NCBI RefSeq assembly: GCF_000219625.1
Contig: NC_018214.1
Span: 2,604,001 to 2,668,000, forward strand
Direction of reading: 5' to 3'
Source: Zymoseptoria tritici IPO323
Taxonomy: Eukaryota > Ascomycota > Dothideomycetes > Mycosphaerellales > Mycosphaerellaceae
Length of the DNA stretch: 64,000 bases
A model generated the notes under the pieces. The model was not told the DNA's origin. It ran no database searches and worked only from the letters and a program-made list of their open reading frames with translations. Every line of letters begins with the position of its first letter. Positions within the stretch are counted from its first letter, which is position 1. This document shows positions 45,600 through 57,244 of the stretch, in pieces. The translations under genes and the position numbers were made by a program.

Positions 45600-46069
45600 A
45601 TGCCTCAAGCACAACCCGAACTCAAAAAGGTACGTCCACCTCCCTCCTCCAGTCACGCGCACTCCACCACCGACCCTTTCCCCCATGCGCCGGGCAGAAA
45701 CTTTCCACCAAAACTAACCCTTACGATAGTACCTCGACAAACGCGTTGAAGTCCAACTCAACGGCTCCCGAAAAGTCATGGGTACTCTCCGTGGATACGA
45801 CGTAAGTTCTTCATCCCTCCCTTCCTTTTCCTCACCACTCCGCTCTCCCCTCGGCTCCGCCGCACTCGCTAACGCTCCTGCGCGCACAGGTCTTCCTGAA
45901 CATCGTCCTCGACGAAGCCACCGAGTCGAAACCCAACGCGGAAAAAGTGCGATTGGGAATGTGCGTCATTCGCGGGAATTCCGTCGTCATGATGGAGGCG
46001 CTGGATCGGATTGGAGGAGGAGGAGGGGGAGGGGGTGATCATCGGGGTGGAGGTGGAGGGAGGGATTAG
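45600..46069 (+). CDS. SMX2: Small nuclear ribonucleoprotein G (SmG) with glycine-rich tail
   Basis: Three exons: 45600-45629, 45730-45801, 45890-46069; introns of 100 and 88 nt; all phase 0; 93 residues. The Sm fold is clear: PELKKYLDKRVEVQLNGSRK, VMGTLRGYDVFLNIVLDEA (Sm1) and LGMCVIRGNSVVMMEALD (Sm2). SmG is one of seven proteins in the ring around the U-rich Sm site of spliceosomal snRNAs. The odd part is the end: after the usual C-terminus it carries about 18 residues of almost pure glycine with HRG and GRD, absent from the 76-80 residue family norm as I know it. The tail is in the same exon, so a missed splice is unlikely but not excluded. Confidence 0.93.
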
Positions 46070-46733
46070 AGAGCGAGGAAAAAGAGCCGCATGAAGAAGA
46101 ATAGGACATGGTTGTTTTGAGAGTGGGAGGAGGACTTGGTGTGAAGGAGTATGCGGATATGGAGGATGGTGCTCTCTTGCGCGGGGAGATGGGAGTGGAT
46201 AATTCACCACGCTCCGAAAGTTGCGGATTTCTTGCGGATGGTCGTATGGATCCGGCGTAACGGACAGCAAAGCAATGCGAATTCAATCCGAAGGCACGAA
46301 TGGCCCACACAGTATGGTTCTCGCGTGAGAGGACAGCGAAGAGAACTTCCGATGCGGACACGAGCAGCGAGTCGAACATGGCAAGACACACGCGAATGGA
46401 CTAGTGGAAGATAGATAGGACCTCTACCGCTACACGAGGATGAATAGCGATCGAATTGAACCTCGGGGAGAAGGACAATTTGCACACCCAAGGCCATTCG
46501 GCACTCTCCATCCGTGACCACGAGTCGCACTGACATGGAGTTCAATCAGCAACGCATTAACATTTTCTTGCGATCTAGTAACTCCATAATCAGGGCACGC
46601 ACGCTAACGGAACAGATACAGCAGATACCCGCCTCCCAGAAGCATTCCCTCGCGCTGAATCGAAAGGAAAAAGCCACAACAAAGGTAACACCACCTTCTC
46701 CACGGAGAGAAACCTCCTCCCACACACACCCCC
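46070..46733. other. Convergent intergenic region
   Basis: About 660 bp between SmG and the 3' end of the aminotransferase. Only short frames, none convincing. Confidence 0.35.
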
Positions 46734-48513
46734 TCACAAACAGCCATTACCATTCTTCTTCACCAGCTTCCCCTCCCCACCAGCCGTCCTCCCAAACGCC
46801 TCTCTAATCGCCTCACCAAACCTCCTAATCGCCTCCTCAATCTTATCAAACTCGGCCGCAGCATACGTTGCGCGGAAAAACATCGTCTCCCTCGGCGTCT
46901 CGCGATCAGCGCAGAACCACGATCCCTTCATCAACAGCGTGCCATGGTTGATAATGGCCAAGAAAATCTCCTCCTCCAACACATCCAACGACTTGGTCGC
47001 CGCGTCCGGGTGTTGCGACCAATCGACCTGCAGCCAGTGGAACATGCCCGACATGGGAGGCACCCACGAGACGATGTCCCGAGGTAGGTAGCGTTCACAC
47101 GCGGCGAGCATGACGTTGCGGCGGGTGGTGTATTCCTTGCGCATGTGAATCAGCCAGTCGAGGTAGCCGGAATGCCCCCATGTTTCGTCGAGAAGCTTGA
47201 AGAGGATGAGTTGGGAGAAGCCGGATGGTCCTTGCGTGCAGACGTCGGCGTGAGTGCGGAAGCGGTTGCAGATTTGTTCGGAGGCGGTGATCCAGCCGAC
47301 GCGGGAGCCGGGAGCGAGGATTTTGGAAAAGGAGTCGGCGCGCATGACGCGGCCGTCGATGTCGATGGAGAGGTATGATGGGACGACGGATTTGAGAAAG
47401 TCGGAGTAGGAGGATAGTTGAGGTGGGTCCGGGGAGTCGGCGCCGGTGTAGGGCTGCATTTGGAGGAAGTAGTACGGTTCGTCCTCGAAGATGTAGAGGT
47501 CGTGCTTTTGGGCAACGGCGTAAATTTCTCGTCGACGCTCGATGCTTTGTGTAGACCCGGTGGGATTCTGGCCGGTCGGAACGGTGTAGAGGAGAAATGG
47601 CTTGGGACCTCCGCGTGCCTTTGCGTCCCAATTGGTGAGCACGTCGTCGAGGGAGGAAGCGATCATACCACCACGATCCATCGACACAGCTGCGCACTTG
47701 ACGCCCATGGGAGCTGCGGTCTCAATCGCAGCAGGAAAGGTGTACTCCTCACTGATGATCCAGTCTCCCGGTTTGGTCATCATGCGGAGAGTCATATCCC
47801 AGGCCATGGTGGAGCCGACAGTCATGGTACAGCTCCAGTCTTGATATGGAGGGTTGTGAACCAGTTCGGTGTGCTCCACGAGCCATCTCAGTAGTTGAGG
47901 CGCACCGTGACCCTGACCATAGTTCAATGCGGTGGCCAGGTCGAAGCCGGACTTGCCCTCCCGCATGTCGTGCATCTCCGCGTGGAGGACTGCATCGGCG
48001 GCGTGGCCATTGAGTTCGCCGTGTGGGGTTGCCACTCTCGGAATTTTGACATTGATCTCGTGGAAAGGGAAGTATTCGGGAGAGGGAAGGCCGCCTCCGA
48101 GTGAGATGATTCCAGGGTTCTTGAGGTGCACGGCAGCGAGCTTCAAGGAGCTACCTCCGCGGGACAGAGTTTCATGGGTCAGGCGATCTGCAGGTAGCCG
48201 GTCGGTCAGTGAGCTGCAACGGCGATCGTGCGGGGTGGAGGTGAAGTGTGATGCAGATTGATAAGATATCGGAGGAAGAAGTGGCATTTTACTCACGATC
48301 CCAACGTTTGGCCAAGTCTTTGTGCGAGTGACTGGTTCTCCCTTTGAACGTGTCCAAATCCGCCGTGGCAGCCACTCCCGCAATGAGCTTGCCCGATGCT
48401 GCACGACGTTTGGCGACGGTCTGAAGGGTCAAGCGATCGGGGATGGTGTAAGGTTGAGTGTCGGTCTCGGCCCCCAAATAGTGCACATCAATGGTCGCGG
48501 CGGGAGGCGCCAT
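46734..48513 (-). CDS. ARO8: Aromatic aminotransferase, Aro8-like (class I/II PLP enzyme)
   Basis: Two exons, 48513-48297 and 48187-46734, intron 48296-48188 (GTGAGT...CTGCAG, 109 nt), phase 1 to 2; 556 residues. Splicing joins AKRW to DHRLTHETLSRG, a family-typical junction. An unspliced frame also runs through the intron but gives an N-terminus without family character. Hallmarks: NPGIISLGGGLPSPEYFPF, ALNYGQGHGAPQLLRWL, TVGSTMAWDMTLRMM, LYTVPTGQNPTG, YIFEDEPYYFLQ and the Schiff-base Lys in RADSFSKILAPGSRVGW (about residue 360). These enzymes interconvert Phe, Tyr, Trp and their 2-oxo acids; in fungi some also act on 2-aminoadipate in lysine synthesis. The exact substrate range is unknown. 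Probably cytosolic, since no clear targeting sequence is seen. Confidence 0.9.
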
Positions 48514-50751
48514 GGCTTGTCGTAGCGGTCCGGAGCGCGTGGGAGGAGGAGTGGAAGAGTGATGGAATCTGGTGTCCGGCGTGGGATGAGTTGGAGGTGA
48601 AAGTGACAAAGAAGTCAGAGTGGGAGGTGGTCTCAGCCAATCAGATGGGTGAGATTGAAGGGAATCCCACGCTTTCAAGGTGGGATATTGAAGGGACCGT
48701 GGAGGATGATGGACGGGAAGGAAGAAGAACGGGATGACGACTCGGGCGGTGGACGTAAGGGAAGGTATAAGAATAAGATCGAGATCCTGCTACTGGGAAA
48801 GGTGGATTCGACCTGACCTTCACACTGATCTGTCCAGGTCATGGGCCCAGTTTCCCCATTTCCCGCGAATTGGCAGCCGGATCGCCCACTCGCACTCCCT
48901 CCTCCTGCGCCGCCAGTCGGTCGGTGTGCTGCTTGTCGCTTGTCGATGCCCTCGATACTCGATAGGGCGTGCAGTGCATCTCGTTGGCTAAGAGAAACAC
49001 CGGATTAGCCTTTCCCACCCGCTTACTGTCGGCGAGGTCCCTGCGTAAAGTCCTTATGCCGCCGGCCCTTTTTCTGGATCGACCATCGATCTCATGACCA
49101 TTAACGGACACGCCAATATATGTCGACGAACAAATATATATATGGACCGCACCGACCGCACTCGCATGTCCATGGTCCTCTTCATTCCATCAACGGCACT
49201 CGCGTCTCCTCCTCTGGACTCACATCATGGCGACGCAGCTACGTCGACGCCCATGACGGACAGGCCAGCTCATCCATCATCACACCGACAAGTGCCGTAT
49301 GGTCTCGATAACAACTAGTCCTGCCTGGGTCTTTGGTCTCTCGCTTACCTGCATGCCGACACGGATATTCACGAGTTGGCTCACCCACGAAGCTGGGATT
49401 GGGTCTCACCTTCTTCCGACAGGAGGTACACTATCACCGACATGTTTTCTTCCGCGCTGCAAGGGAGAGACGTCGATACACCACAGTGGCACAGCTCATC
49501 CCAACTGTGACGACTGCCATTGACTTTTGCGAACGGCATCTTCGCTTCCGACCAGGCCTCCATTGGACGGGCTCACAGGAGGGAAACCCCTGCCATCTCC
49601 TACCGAACGCCGCGAAAAGGAAGATCCTTCCCCGGCAATGTGACCCACACACGCAAGATTCGAAGCATGGCTCCGGTGTCAATGTCGCATCGAACTAGCA
49701 AGGGACAATCGCACGAAAATCACGGGAATCCATGATCGCTGTGAGCAAGATTTCGCCATTATTGGAAAGTATGAGGCCATTGTTGAAGCGACTCGAAGAT
49801 AGTCCTCGGAACTTGCCATTGCATAATGGATACGAAGATCAGTTCACATGCAACGAGAAAGAGGAGTGGCCACTTGCATCCCACCCGGCATGCACACTGC
49901 ATCCTGCAATGCACCTACGCGAGCCCTCGCCTAATTCTTCCAAACCCGGGATGCCCGCGCGAACCACTCACGGATAGCTGCATCTGCATCTTGCATCGTC
50001 CTTGCCCAGGTGCTGGGTCGCGACGTGGAGCGCTGATGGTGCCACGTGCCCACATCGAGACAATACACTTTTCCCACTTTCCGAAAGGCCGCACGTTATA
50101 CCTTTTGCGAGGAAAGCGGCGTTCTCAACGAGCACGCGATACATGACTCCGACGTGTGCGAGGAGCAGCGACACGATACATGGCTCTTCCTCGTTCTCAA
50201 AATCTCGAAAAATACGATGCACCTTGATGGACATACTCGCCGTATAGCTGGGATAATGCCTCGATTATTCCAGCGTTGGACACAACATGCAAATGGCGGT
50301 CTGCGGAATACGAAGCCGAGATCGCTTTTCGCTTCAGGGGGGTTCTGCGGTTTGAGTCAGAGGTCGGAAGAAGGTATCCTGGAAGTAAGGACTCGATGTA
50401 GACCGCCTGTCTGGATCATCTGAGCCAGCAACGATGATGCAGCTTCAGGGAGCGCACGACAGCGGTCTCTGTTCGCGGTAGGTGATGTCGGCAGAGGGCG
50501 GGTTTGTCCTTTTTCCCTTCTCTTCAATTCTCTTCTCTCCTTTGCAGATTTACTCCAGCGTTCTCACTGGAAGCACACGGACCTCACCTTGAACATGATC
50601 AAGCAGGAAACTGCTCTTGCACATGTTTCTCCTCGGAAAAAAAAGCGAACTTCTTCGCAATGGATATCACAAATATCTAACTCACCAATCCTCTCAACTC
50701 CACCCGTCCTTCACTCAACGCTACCCATTTCGGCGAACGATGTCAACTCTC
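48514..50751. other. 2.2-kb interval without a recognisable gene
   Basis: Lies between the aminotransferase promoter and the 3' end of the CLIP-170-like gene. Composition is balanced. Frames of 60-125 codons occur on both strands but lack domains, credible signal peptides or exon partners. No repeat was found. Confidence 0.4.
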
Positions 50752-52970
50752 TCAATACTGCTCATCCGGACACTCATAAGCCAAATGTCCATCCTTTTCA
50801 CACAACGCACACCACTTCTCCTCGCCCTCCTTCTTCACGCCATCCCTCCTCGCCAACCTCGGACTCAACGGCGCCGGGACGTCCACATCCTCACTCGCGC
50901 CAGCGGGTAATCGCAAATTCGACGTCGCAGCACTCGTCTGTCGACCCGATTCGTCGGTCGAGTAATTACTATTACTATTGCTCTCCCTTCCCGGGTGACC
51001 ACCGTCCGATTGGAAATTCTCGCAGTCGAGCGTATCGTGTTCGGCCGAGTCGCACATTTCGCAAAATATTTCCGATGACTTGCCGTTCTTGCGAGCGTGC
51101 TCGGCGAAGGTCGACTTGTCGCCGCGGGACATGACGGCCGTGAGTTCGCTTTCGTTCCGGGTGTGGTTGGAAGAAGTCGCTGTAGCGTGACCATTGCTCT
51201 TCAGCGCCGTGTCTCGTCGCAGTTGTTCCAGTTCTGTTTCCAGTCTTTCTTTTTCCGCTTGGCTTTCTTTCAACGCGTTTTGGAGTCGGCTCACTTCCTC
51301 GACATCGGTACTTCGGGGTGCTGTCTCCGGATTCGTGGAGAAGGAATGGATGATCGCCTTGAGTCCTCGAATCTCGTTATCTTTTTCTTCGAGATTCTTC
51401 GACGAACGATGTCCATTCACCGTCGCGGATGCCTTTTCTCGTTCCCTCTTCAGCTCCGATCGTCCTCGTTCCACCTCTCCACGTAGGAATTCCACCTCCC
51501 CTCTCGCTTCTGCTTCCCCTCGCCGCGCGTCTTCCAGTCCTTCCTCCAACTCTTGCACGAACTCTTCCAACCCTTTGAGCTGATTCGCGACGTCTTCAAA
51601 TTCTTTGCGACTCCCATTCATCTCTTCCATTTCCTGCATGCGCTCGGTGAGATCTTGAACCTGCGCGATCAAGTCTCGCTTTTGCTCTTCGTAGACTCGT
51701 TCTGTTTCCGTGCTCGCCATCTCAAGTGAGTCCAGTGTGCTGCGAAAGTCTGCACGATGCGCGTCGAATTCGGACGTGAGGATTGTGATTTTTTCGTTCT
51801 TTTCTCGGAGGAGTTGGCGGAGTTGAGCTGTGCTTTGATCGCCGGTGTCGTCTGCTGTGATGGTTCGTCGGCCGTCTAGAGGTATGCCGTCTGGTGGGAG
51901 GAGGCCGGAGAGCTCTTTCACACTCGCGTCCATGTCGGCGAGATTTGCGGCTTGCTCGGCCAATCGCTTATCCCGCTCTGCCAGTTCTGTTCTGAGCCTC
52001 AGTATTTCATCCTCTAGTGTGCCACCGCTGCCCATTCGGGATCCTGATCTTAGCGGTTGTGAGTAGGATGGCACCGGCGCCCCGCTCGGGTTGCGACCGC
52101 TCTTTGCTGTGCCAGGTGTCCGTCCATAGTCATTCGCGCCATCGTTTCTTTGCCCCAATCTTGATCCTGTTCGAGAGTACGAGCGCGGTGGTTCCGGACC
52201 CTGCGCGGTGGATGGACGTGATGTGGTCGACTGGCGCGTGTTCATCTTGCTTGGTGTGGAACCGGGCATGCCAGGCCGCGATCCGCCGCGTACACTGGCA
52301 GAGAGGCCTCGTCCTGGAGTTGGCGCGAGGTTCGGAGGTGGTCGTCGAAGCGGCGATTCGGGTCGAGGTAGTGATGGTCGCTTCGGCTTGAACTGCGGAC
52401 TTGAGGGTCGGGCGGCGCCATGTCCGATGGTTTGTGAGAACTTGTTGGTGGAGTATGAGGGTGTATTTGGTGTGTTCGGGAACGAGTCGAGGGAGTTTGG
52501 GGACAGGCGCTTCTCAGCGCGGTGGACTGGAAGGAAGATGCCAGCTCCTGGGATGGTGGTGTGAAAGTAGTTGATGCTAGATGTTCGAGATCAGCACTGT
52601 ATCCCATCATCGTCGCAACTCACGCGCGTGACGCATACCCGTCGACGTCTCCATCATTCTTGCCCCTCGCAGCAAACTCGCGATCAAGCTCCACGCCGAC
52701 AAACTTCCCACTCTTGCCCTTGACGCTGCCGACAAATCGAACGGTACCATACATGTCGCCAGGCACCGTCACCGCGTCGCCGACGTCCAGCTCGGAGGCA
52801 TCCATCCTGTTGGTCGGGGTGCGTGATCCACTGAGTGCCTGCAGACTGGCTTTGCGATTGACGTCCTGGGCGGAAGCGCGAAGAGAGGGCGATGAGTTGG
52901 TATTTCCGAACGAAGGTCGCGCCAGAGAGGATTGTAGGCCATTTCGCTGCCGTGGCGTGTGTAGCGCCAT
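50752..52970 (-). CDS. clipA: CLIP-170-like microtubule plus-end protein (CAP-Gly, coiled coil, zinc knuckles)
   Basis: Two exons, 52970-52624 and 52576-50752, intron 52623-52577 (GTGAGT...CTAG, 47 nt); 723 residues. CAP-Gly domain at about 60-125: GDAVTVPGDMYGTVRFVG, GKFVGVELD and GKNDGDVDG, then after the intron YFHTTIPGAGIFLPVHR. A Ser/Pro/Arg-rich low-complexity region follows (about 135-310), then a long Glu/Arg/Leu coiled coil (about 300-590). Two C-terminal zinc knuckles are visible: CEMCDSAEHDTLDC (about 625) and CALCEKDGHLAYEC (about 711). This order is that of CLIP-170/Tip1/ClipA, which tracks growing microtubule ends and links them to dynein and cell polarity; the yeast Bik1 is shorter. 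The intron cuts the CAP-Gly domain, so the second exon alone would look like a protein without it. Confidence 0.9.
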
Positions 52971-53697
52971 GATGTCTGTGATTTGTGCGACGGCTGGCAC
53001 AGAAGCAAACGAGACAGCAAACGCGACGCAGACCAATGTCTTTTGGGGGTGAGACTGGAAGCGACGTGGTGGACGCGCGCTACGGTACTTCGATCGCGTG
53101 GGGGCGAAATTGTCCCTGAGACCTGCATTACTGTTGACAGGATGAAAAACAATAACATGCCTTGCTTTCGTGGTATTGCCTCTTGGTGTTGTCCTTCTTT
53201 AGGCATCTTCCAACCTGCGCTCGCCATCAGAGCATATGCGTCCACGACCATATCATATCCCAGGACCGACGTGGTGTCAACAAACAAAAGGCCTTCCCGA
53301 AGACGGCAGGATGTTCCCGCGTACCTTCACAAGGTCGAACCTGGATTGGCACACGATCGACTGTGGCATGCTTTTCATTCCAATTTGGCCACGGATCGCT
53401 GTTCATGCAATCGAAGCCTCTCCTGTCACTACCGTAGGCGACTTCGCAGTCCCGATCACCAACGCTCACATCTTCATCCAAATACCTGGACCGCGAGGCC
53501 CGCACGCGAATGATGAATGGTCACTGAGAATCTACGCAATGGCGACATCTTCTGAGCTACGCAATCACGGAATCGTCGCGTGGAGGACGGCTTCAACGTG
53601 GTGATAAGTATTGCGATCTGCTGTAGGTTCAGCACACGCACGTGGCCCTCCTCATATCATCTTTCATTCTTCTCTCCTCTCGACGTTTCTGCCCATA
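52971..53697. other. Divergent intergenic region
   Basis: About 730 bp between the CLIP-170-like start and the start of the DUF1254 pseudogene. Holds at least the first promoter. No gene was recognised. Confidence 0.35.
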
Positions 53698-55292
53698 TGC
53701 TGGGTAAGAACATCTTTACGGCGATTCTGGCCGCAGAAGCTCTTCAAATCCCGCTTTCCCAAGCTCAGTCCTCTTCGTCAAACTCCACTCCATCAATCGA
53801 CATACATTCCTACCCAGTGGGAACACTCAATGTCACAGCATGGAGTCTTATCGAAGGATCACACTCGTTGACACCCGGCCTGCCGGCTGACCCTCTCTCT
53901 AGTACACCTACCCGCTGAGTGTGTTCTCCTCTTGGGTCGGCGGCGTGCTGCAAAAGGCCGATGTCAATGAGATCTCCCACCAGCAAGGTCTGGCTTCTGT
54001 GAAAAGTCCAGGAGTCATAAAGCCCAATGTAGACACGGTCTACTCCAGAGTCGTCTTGGATCTCTCGAAGCGGGACCATTACCGATCGATACTGGGTTTA
54101 TCCTGTCTACGATCCGTTCGGAAATGTTATCAACAACATTGGAGGCGAATATCTCATTCGTAGAGCTGACGATGTCTACGCGGCGCCTGGATACGAAGCA
54201 TCTACTCCGATTCATGTTTCCTGCGTAGGTTATCAGCGGATTGAGAACATGCCGTCAACGTCTGGGACAATGCTGATCCGCCTGCTGATCACCCAAAACA
54301 CGACCGAGGACCTGTCGATTATTCAAGGCTACCAGAATGCTACAACTTTAAGACCTATCGAGCGACCGCATCAGCTGCAGGCGGAGAACCCGGCTCCGGA
54401 GCTGAAGGATCTCGCTCTGGATCGTTCCTGGGCATCGATTCTCTCGCCCAGCAACTGGAGTTTGCTGCGAGATCAGTCCCATACACCCAAGCAGTGGCCT
54501 ATTCGGACCGCTTCCGGGTTGCCAGCATTTTATCGCAGGCCGGGCTATACAATGGGCATTACCACCAACCTGCAGAAGTCAACCTCATAAGCGCCGGCGC
54601 AATAGCCAACTCCAGCGTCACTCTCCAGCGTCAGACCTCGGATGCAATCCAGCAGCAAGGCAACGGCTGGACTTTACAACGCGACGCCTACCAAGGTAAC
54701 TACGGCACAAAGTACGCGACGTCCGCCTATGTCGCACTAGAAGGTTACCAGCAGCTCACTCAGCACCAAGCGCTCTATCCCGAGTTTGAGGGCCGCGGCT
54801 TCAGCAGCGTCTTTCACCTTGAACCAAATGCCTCGCTGCTTGTCACGTTCAGCAGAAAGCCTCAGCTGAAAGAGGCAGGCTTCTGGATTCTGACCGCTTA
54901 CGGTGCCAATCAATATCTCATTGCGAACGTGCTCGATCGATATGTGGTCAGCGACCGGACTTCCAGCTTGACCTTTCAGGATAGTGGGAAGATGGTCTAT
55001 GGGCCGGATGCGGATGAGCAGGAGGATGGCGCTTTCGAGATTTTGTTGCAGCCGGCTGACTTGCCGCCGCCGAAGAATTGGACGAGCAATTGGCTTCCTG
55101 TTGAGAGTTCGAAGGGCTGAATCTCCTCTTTCCGGTGGCTGACAAGATCTGCAATGCGCTTCTATGTCCCAGAGTCGAGTATGCTGAATGGGACCTATGT
55201 CTATCCACGGGTCGAGAATGTACTGCCATCGTTTGAGCCCTCAAACCAGACGAGCGCGGTTCAAAGGTTGAATCATGGTTCCGGGCTACAGT
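53698..55292 (+). pseudogene. DUF1254/DUF1214 secreted protein, multiply broken
   Basis: Family blocks appear in the right order but in different frames. An ATG at 53698 with a hydrophobic N-terminus (MLGKNIFTAILAAEALQI) could be a signal peptide. Then YPLSVFSSWVGG and KPNVDTVYSRVVLDLSKRD (about 53,910-54,075) are followed, one base out, by TDRYWVYPVYDPFGNVINNIGG. Next comes LLITQNTTEDLSIIQGYQN, then another shift near 54,410 into LAQQLEFAARSVPY and the 54494-55120 stretch (NGWTLQRDAYQGNYGTKYATSAYVALEG, GFWILTAYGANQYLI). A TGA at 55118 cuts off an end that still reads SSMLNGTYVYPRVENV. In intact homologues these blocks are one protein of unknown function, often secreted. An intron ending in CTCTCTCTAG near 53,909 may explain the first junction; the later breaks have no usable splice signals. 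Confidence 0.75.
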
Positions 55293-55561
55293 GAGCGTCG
55301 TCGTCGAGACCAATGTAGCCACTGTTCTATCCGTAGCATGCAAATACTCATATTGAACAAGGATGTCTTATCGATAGCAGTTGAAGACTGGGAGAGAGCT
55401 GTGGAGAGTAGCGCCACGCTTGTCAGAGAGAGCACTCCTCGGGCTGGGGACCTCATGCCTCGGCACTACTGTCCGCTCCACCACCTTAGGTATACCTCAC
55501 TCGCGACAATGAAGTTCCACCTCGTTGTCCGCTCTCTACCACCATCGGAAAGGAGTTCATC

Positions 55562-56768
55562 ATGGCTGGTCCCATCCGTCAACCTATCGACCTGGACAAG
55601 CTCGCCAAGTACATTGACGAACATGTCCCGGAGATCAAGACCCCGCTGGACGTGAAGCAGGTAAGCCAGCGCCAGCTCCAGTCCACACAACATCGTCCCA
55701 CTCATCGTTGACACACCTCGACAGTTCGGGTACGGTCAATCCAACCCAACATACCTCCTCACCGACACCGCCTCGAAGAAATATGTCATGCGAAAGAAGC
55801 CTCCGGGCAAGCTCCTCTCCAAAACCGCCCACCAAGTCGACCGCGAGTACCGAATCATCCACGCTCTAGAAGACACCGATGTTCCCGTACCAAAGGCCAT
55901 GTGCCTGTGCACCGACACGTCAATAGTCGGCACCGATTTCTACATCATGTCCTTTCTCGACGGCCGCATCTTCGCCGATCCATCATTTCCGGATGTCAGC
56001 CCCAAAGACCGCAATGCTATGTGGAAGAGTGCGGTCGAGACATTGGCGAAGTTCCACAGGACATCACCAAAGAGCGTGGGCATGGAGGACTTTGGTCGGC
56101 CGAACAATTTCTACAACCGTCAGTTGAAGACCTTTGCGACGTTGAGTATCGCCCAGGCCAAGACCAAGGACATCGAATCTGGTGTGCCGGTGGGCATGAT
56201 TCCACACTACGACCAAATGGTGGAGTTCTTTGGCGATAAGAATTCGCAGCCCGTCGACCGCGGTACTTTTGTACACGGCGACTACAAAATCGACAATGTA
56301 GTCTTCCACAAGACCGAACCTTATGTCATTGGTATTCTCGACTGGGAAATGGCTACGATCGGTCATCCATTGTCCGACGTCGTCAACCTCACAGGACCTT
56401 GGACGCATGCAGCGAATCGTGCCGAGCAGCAAGCAGACGGCAAAGCGGTCAGCGCACCCGGCGGCAATTCTTTCTCGTCTGGAGATCTGGAAGGTCTGCC
56501 CACCAAAGCGCAAGTCCTGGACTGGTACCACGCTATTGTACCGTGGAGATATTCGGACAAGGAGGTCACATGGGGCGATGCGTTTGGTCAATACCGTGGA
56601 GCGATCATTTGTCAAGGAATTGCGGCGAGGTATGCAGTGAGGCAGGCGAGTAGTGAGAAGGCGGGCGACTATGGCAGGATGATGGGACCTTATGGAGAGC
56701 AGGCGTGGGAAAGTGTGCAGAAGTATATGCGGCAGGCCCAGGCAGAGGGTGGAAAAGCGAAGCTATGA
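55562..56768 (+). CDS. Aminoglycoside phosphotransferase-fold kinase, ACAD10/11 N-terminal type
   Basis: Two exons, 55562-55660 and 55725-56768, intron 55661-55724 (GTAAGC...CGACAG, 64 nt), phase 0; 380 residues. It starts MAGPIRQPIDLDKLAKYIDE. The ATP-binding part is KKYVMRKKPPGKLLSKTAHQVDREYRI, the catalytic loop HGDYKIDNVVFH (about residue 217), and the metal-binding segment ILDWEMATIGHPLSD (about 237). These features mark the APH/choline-kinase-like family, in the clade fused to acyl-CoA dehydrogenase in vertebrate ACAD10/11 but free-standing in fungi. In animals that kinase domain phosphorylates 4-hydroxy acyl-CoAs; the fungal substrate is not known to me. Not evidence for antibiotic resistance. 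Confidence 0.85.
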
Positions 56769-57244
56769 GATGACTATGATATGTAGTGGGAGAGCGGTGG
56801 AATTCGATACCAGTACAGCTCAGCGGATGTGGTCATTGAACAGCCTTCAATTGGTTGTAACATGAATCCAATCCATGGTTCTGCATGTGAATATGAACGC
56901 ATCTCGACGCATCTCGACGCGCAGCTGCCAAAAGAAGCTCTTAAATCCGCGGCGATCATCATCGGTGGTCCGAGCGCCCTTTCCACTTCCTTTGAGCACC
57001 TTCGACCGAACATCCACCTCGACACTTTGCGCCTGCTGCTCCCACCTTTCGACAACTCATCGTATACCACCGCACGACCCACGATATTATTACTGGACCT
57101 TTGACCCGTCGAATTGGACCTCACATCAACGCGCATCGAGCACCTCTCAGCGACTGCTTCAACACCTCGATTTCACTCCACACGTGCTACAACCTCCGAT
57201 GAGCAGCGGCGCGATCGTCGCCCTCAATCTGCGAGAGCGTCGGC
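56769..57244. other. Intergenic, TAF2 promoter
   Basis: About 475 bp. Two short frames just upstream of the TAF2 start (from 57199) end soon after it in another frame and are best taken as leader sequence. No TATA box seen. Confidence 0.4.

Noticed and set aside
48297..48404. N-terminal extension of the aminotransferase frame read straight through the intron
   Set aside because: The alternative beginning lacks family character, while splicing at 48296-48188 gives the usual RWDHRLTHE junction.
55562..56768. Antibiotic-resistance kinase
   Set aside because: The fold is shared, but the sequence type is the ACAD10/11-like clade common in fungi and animals.
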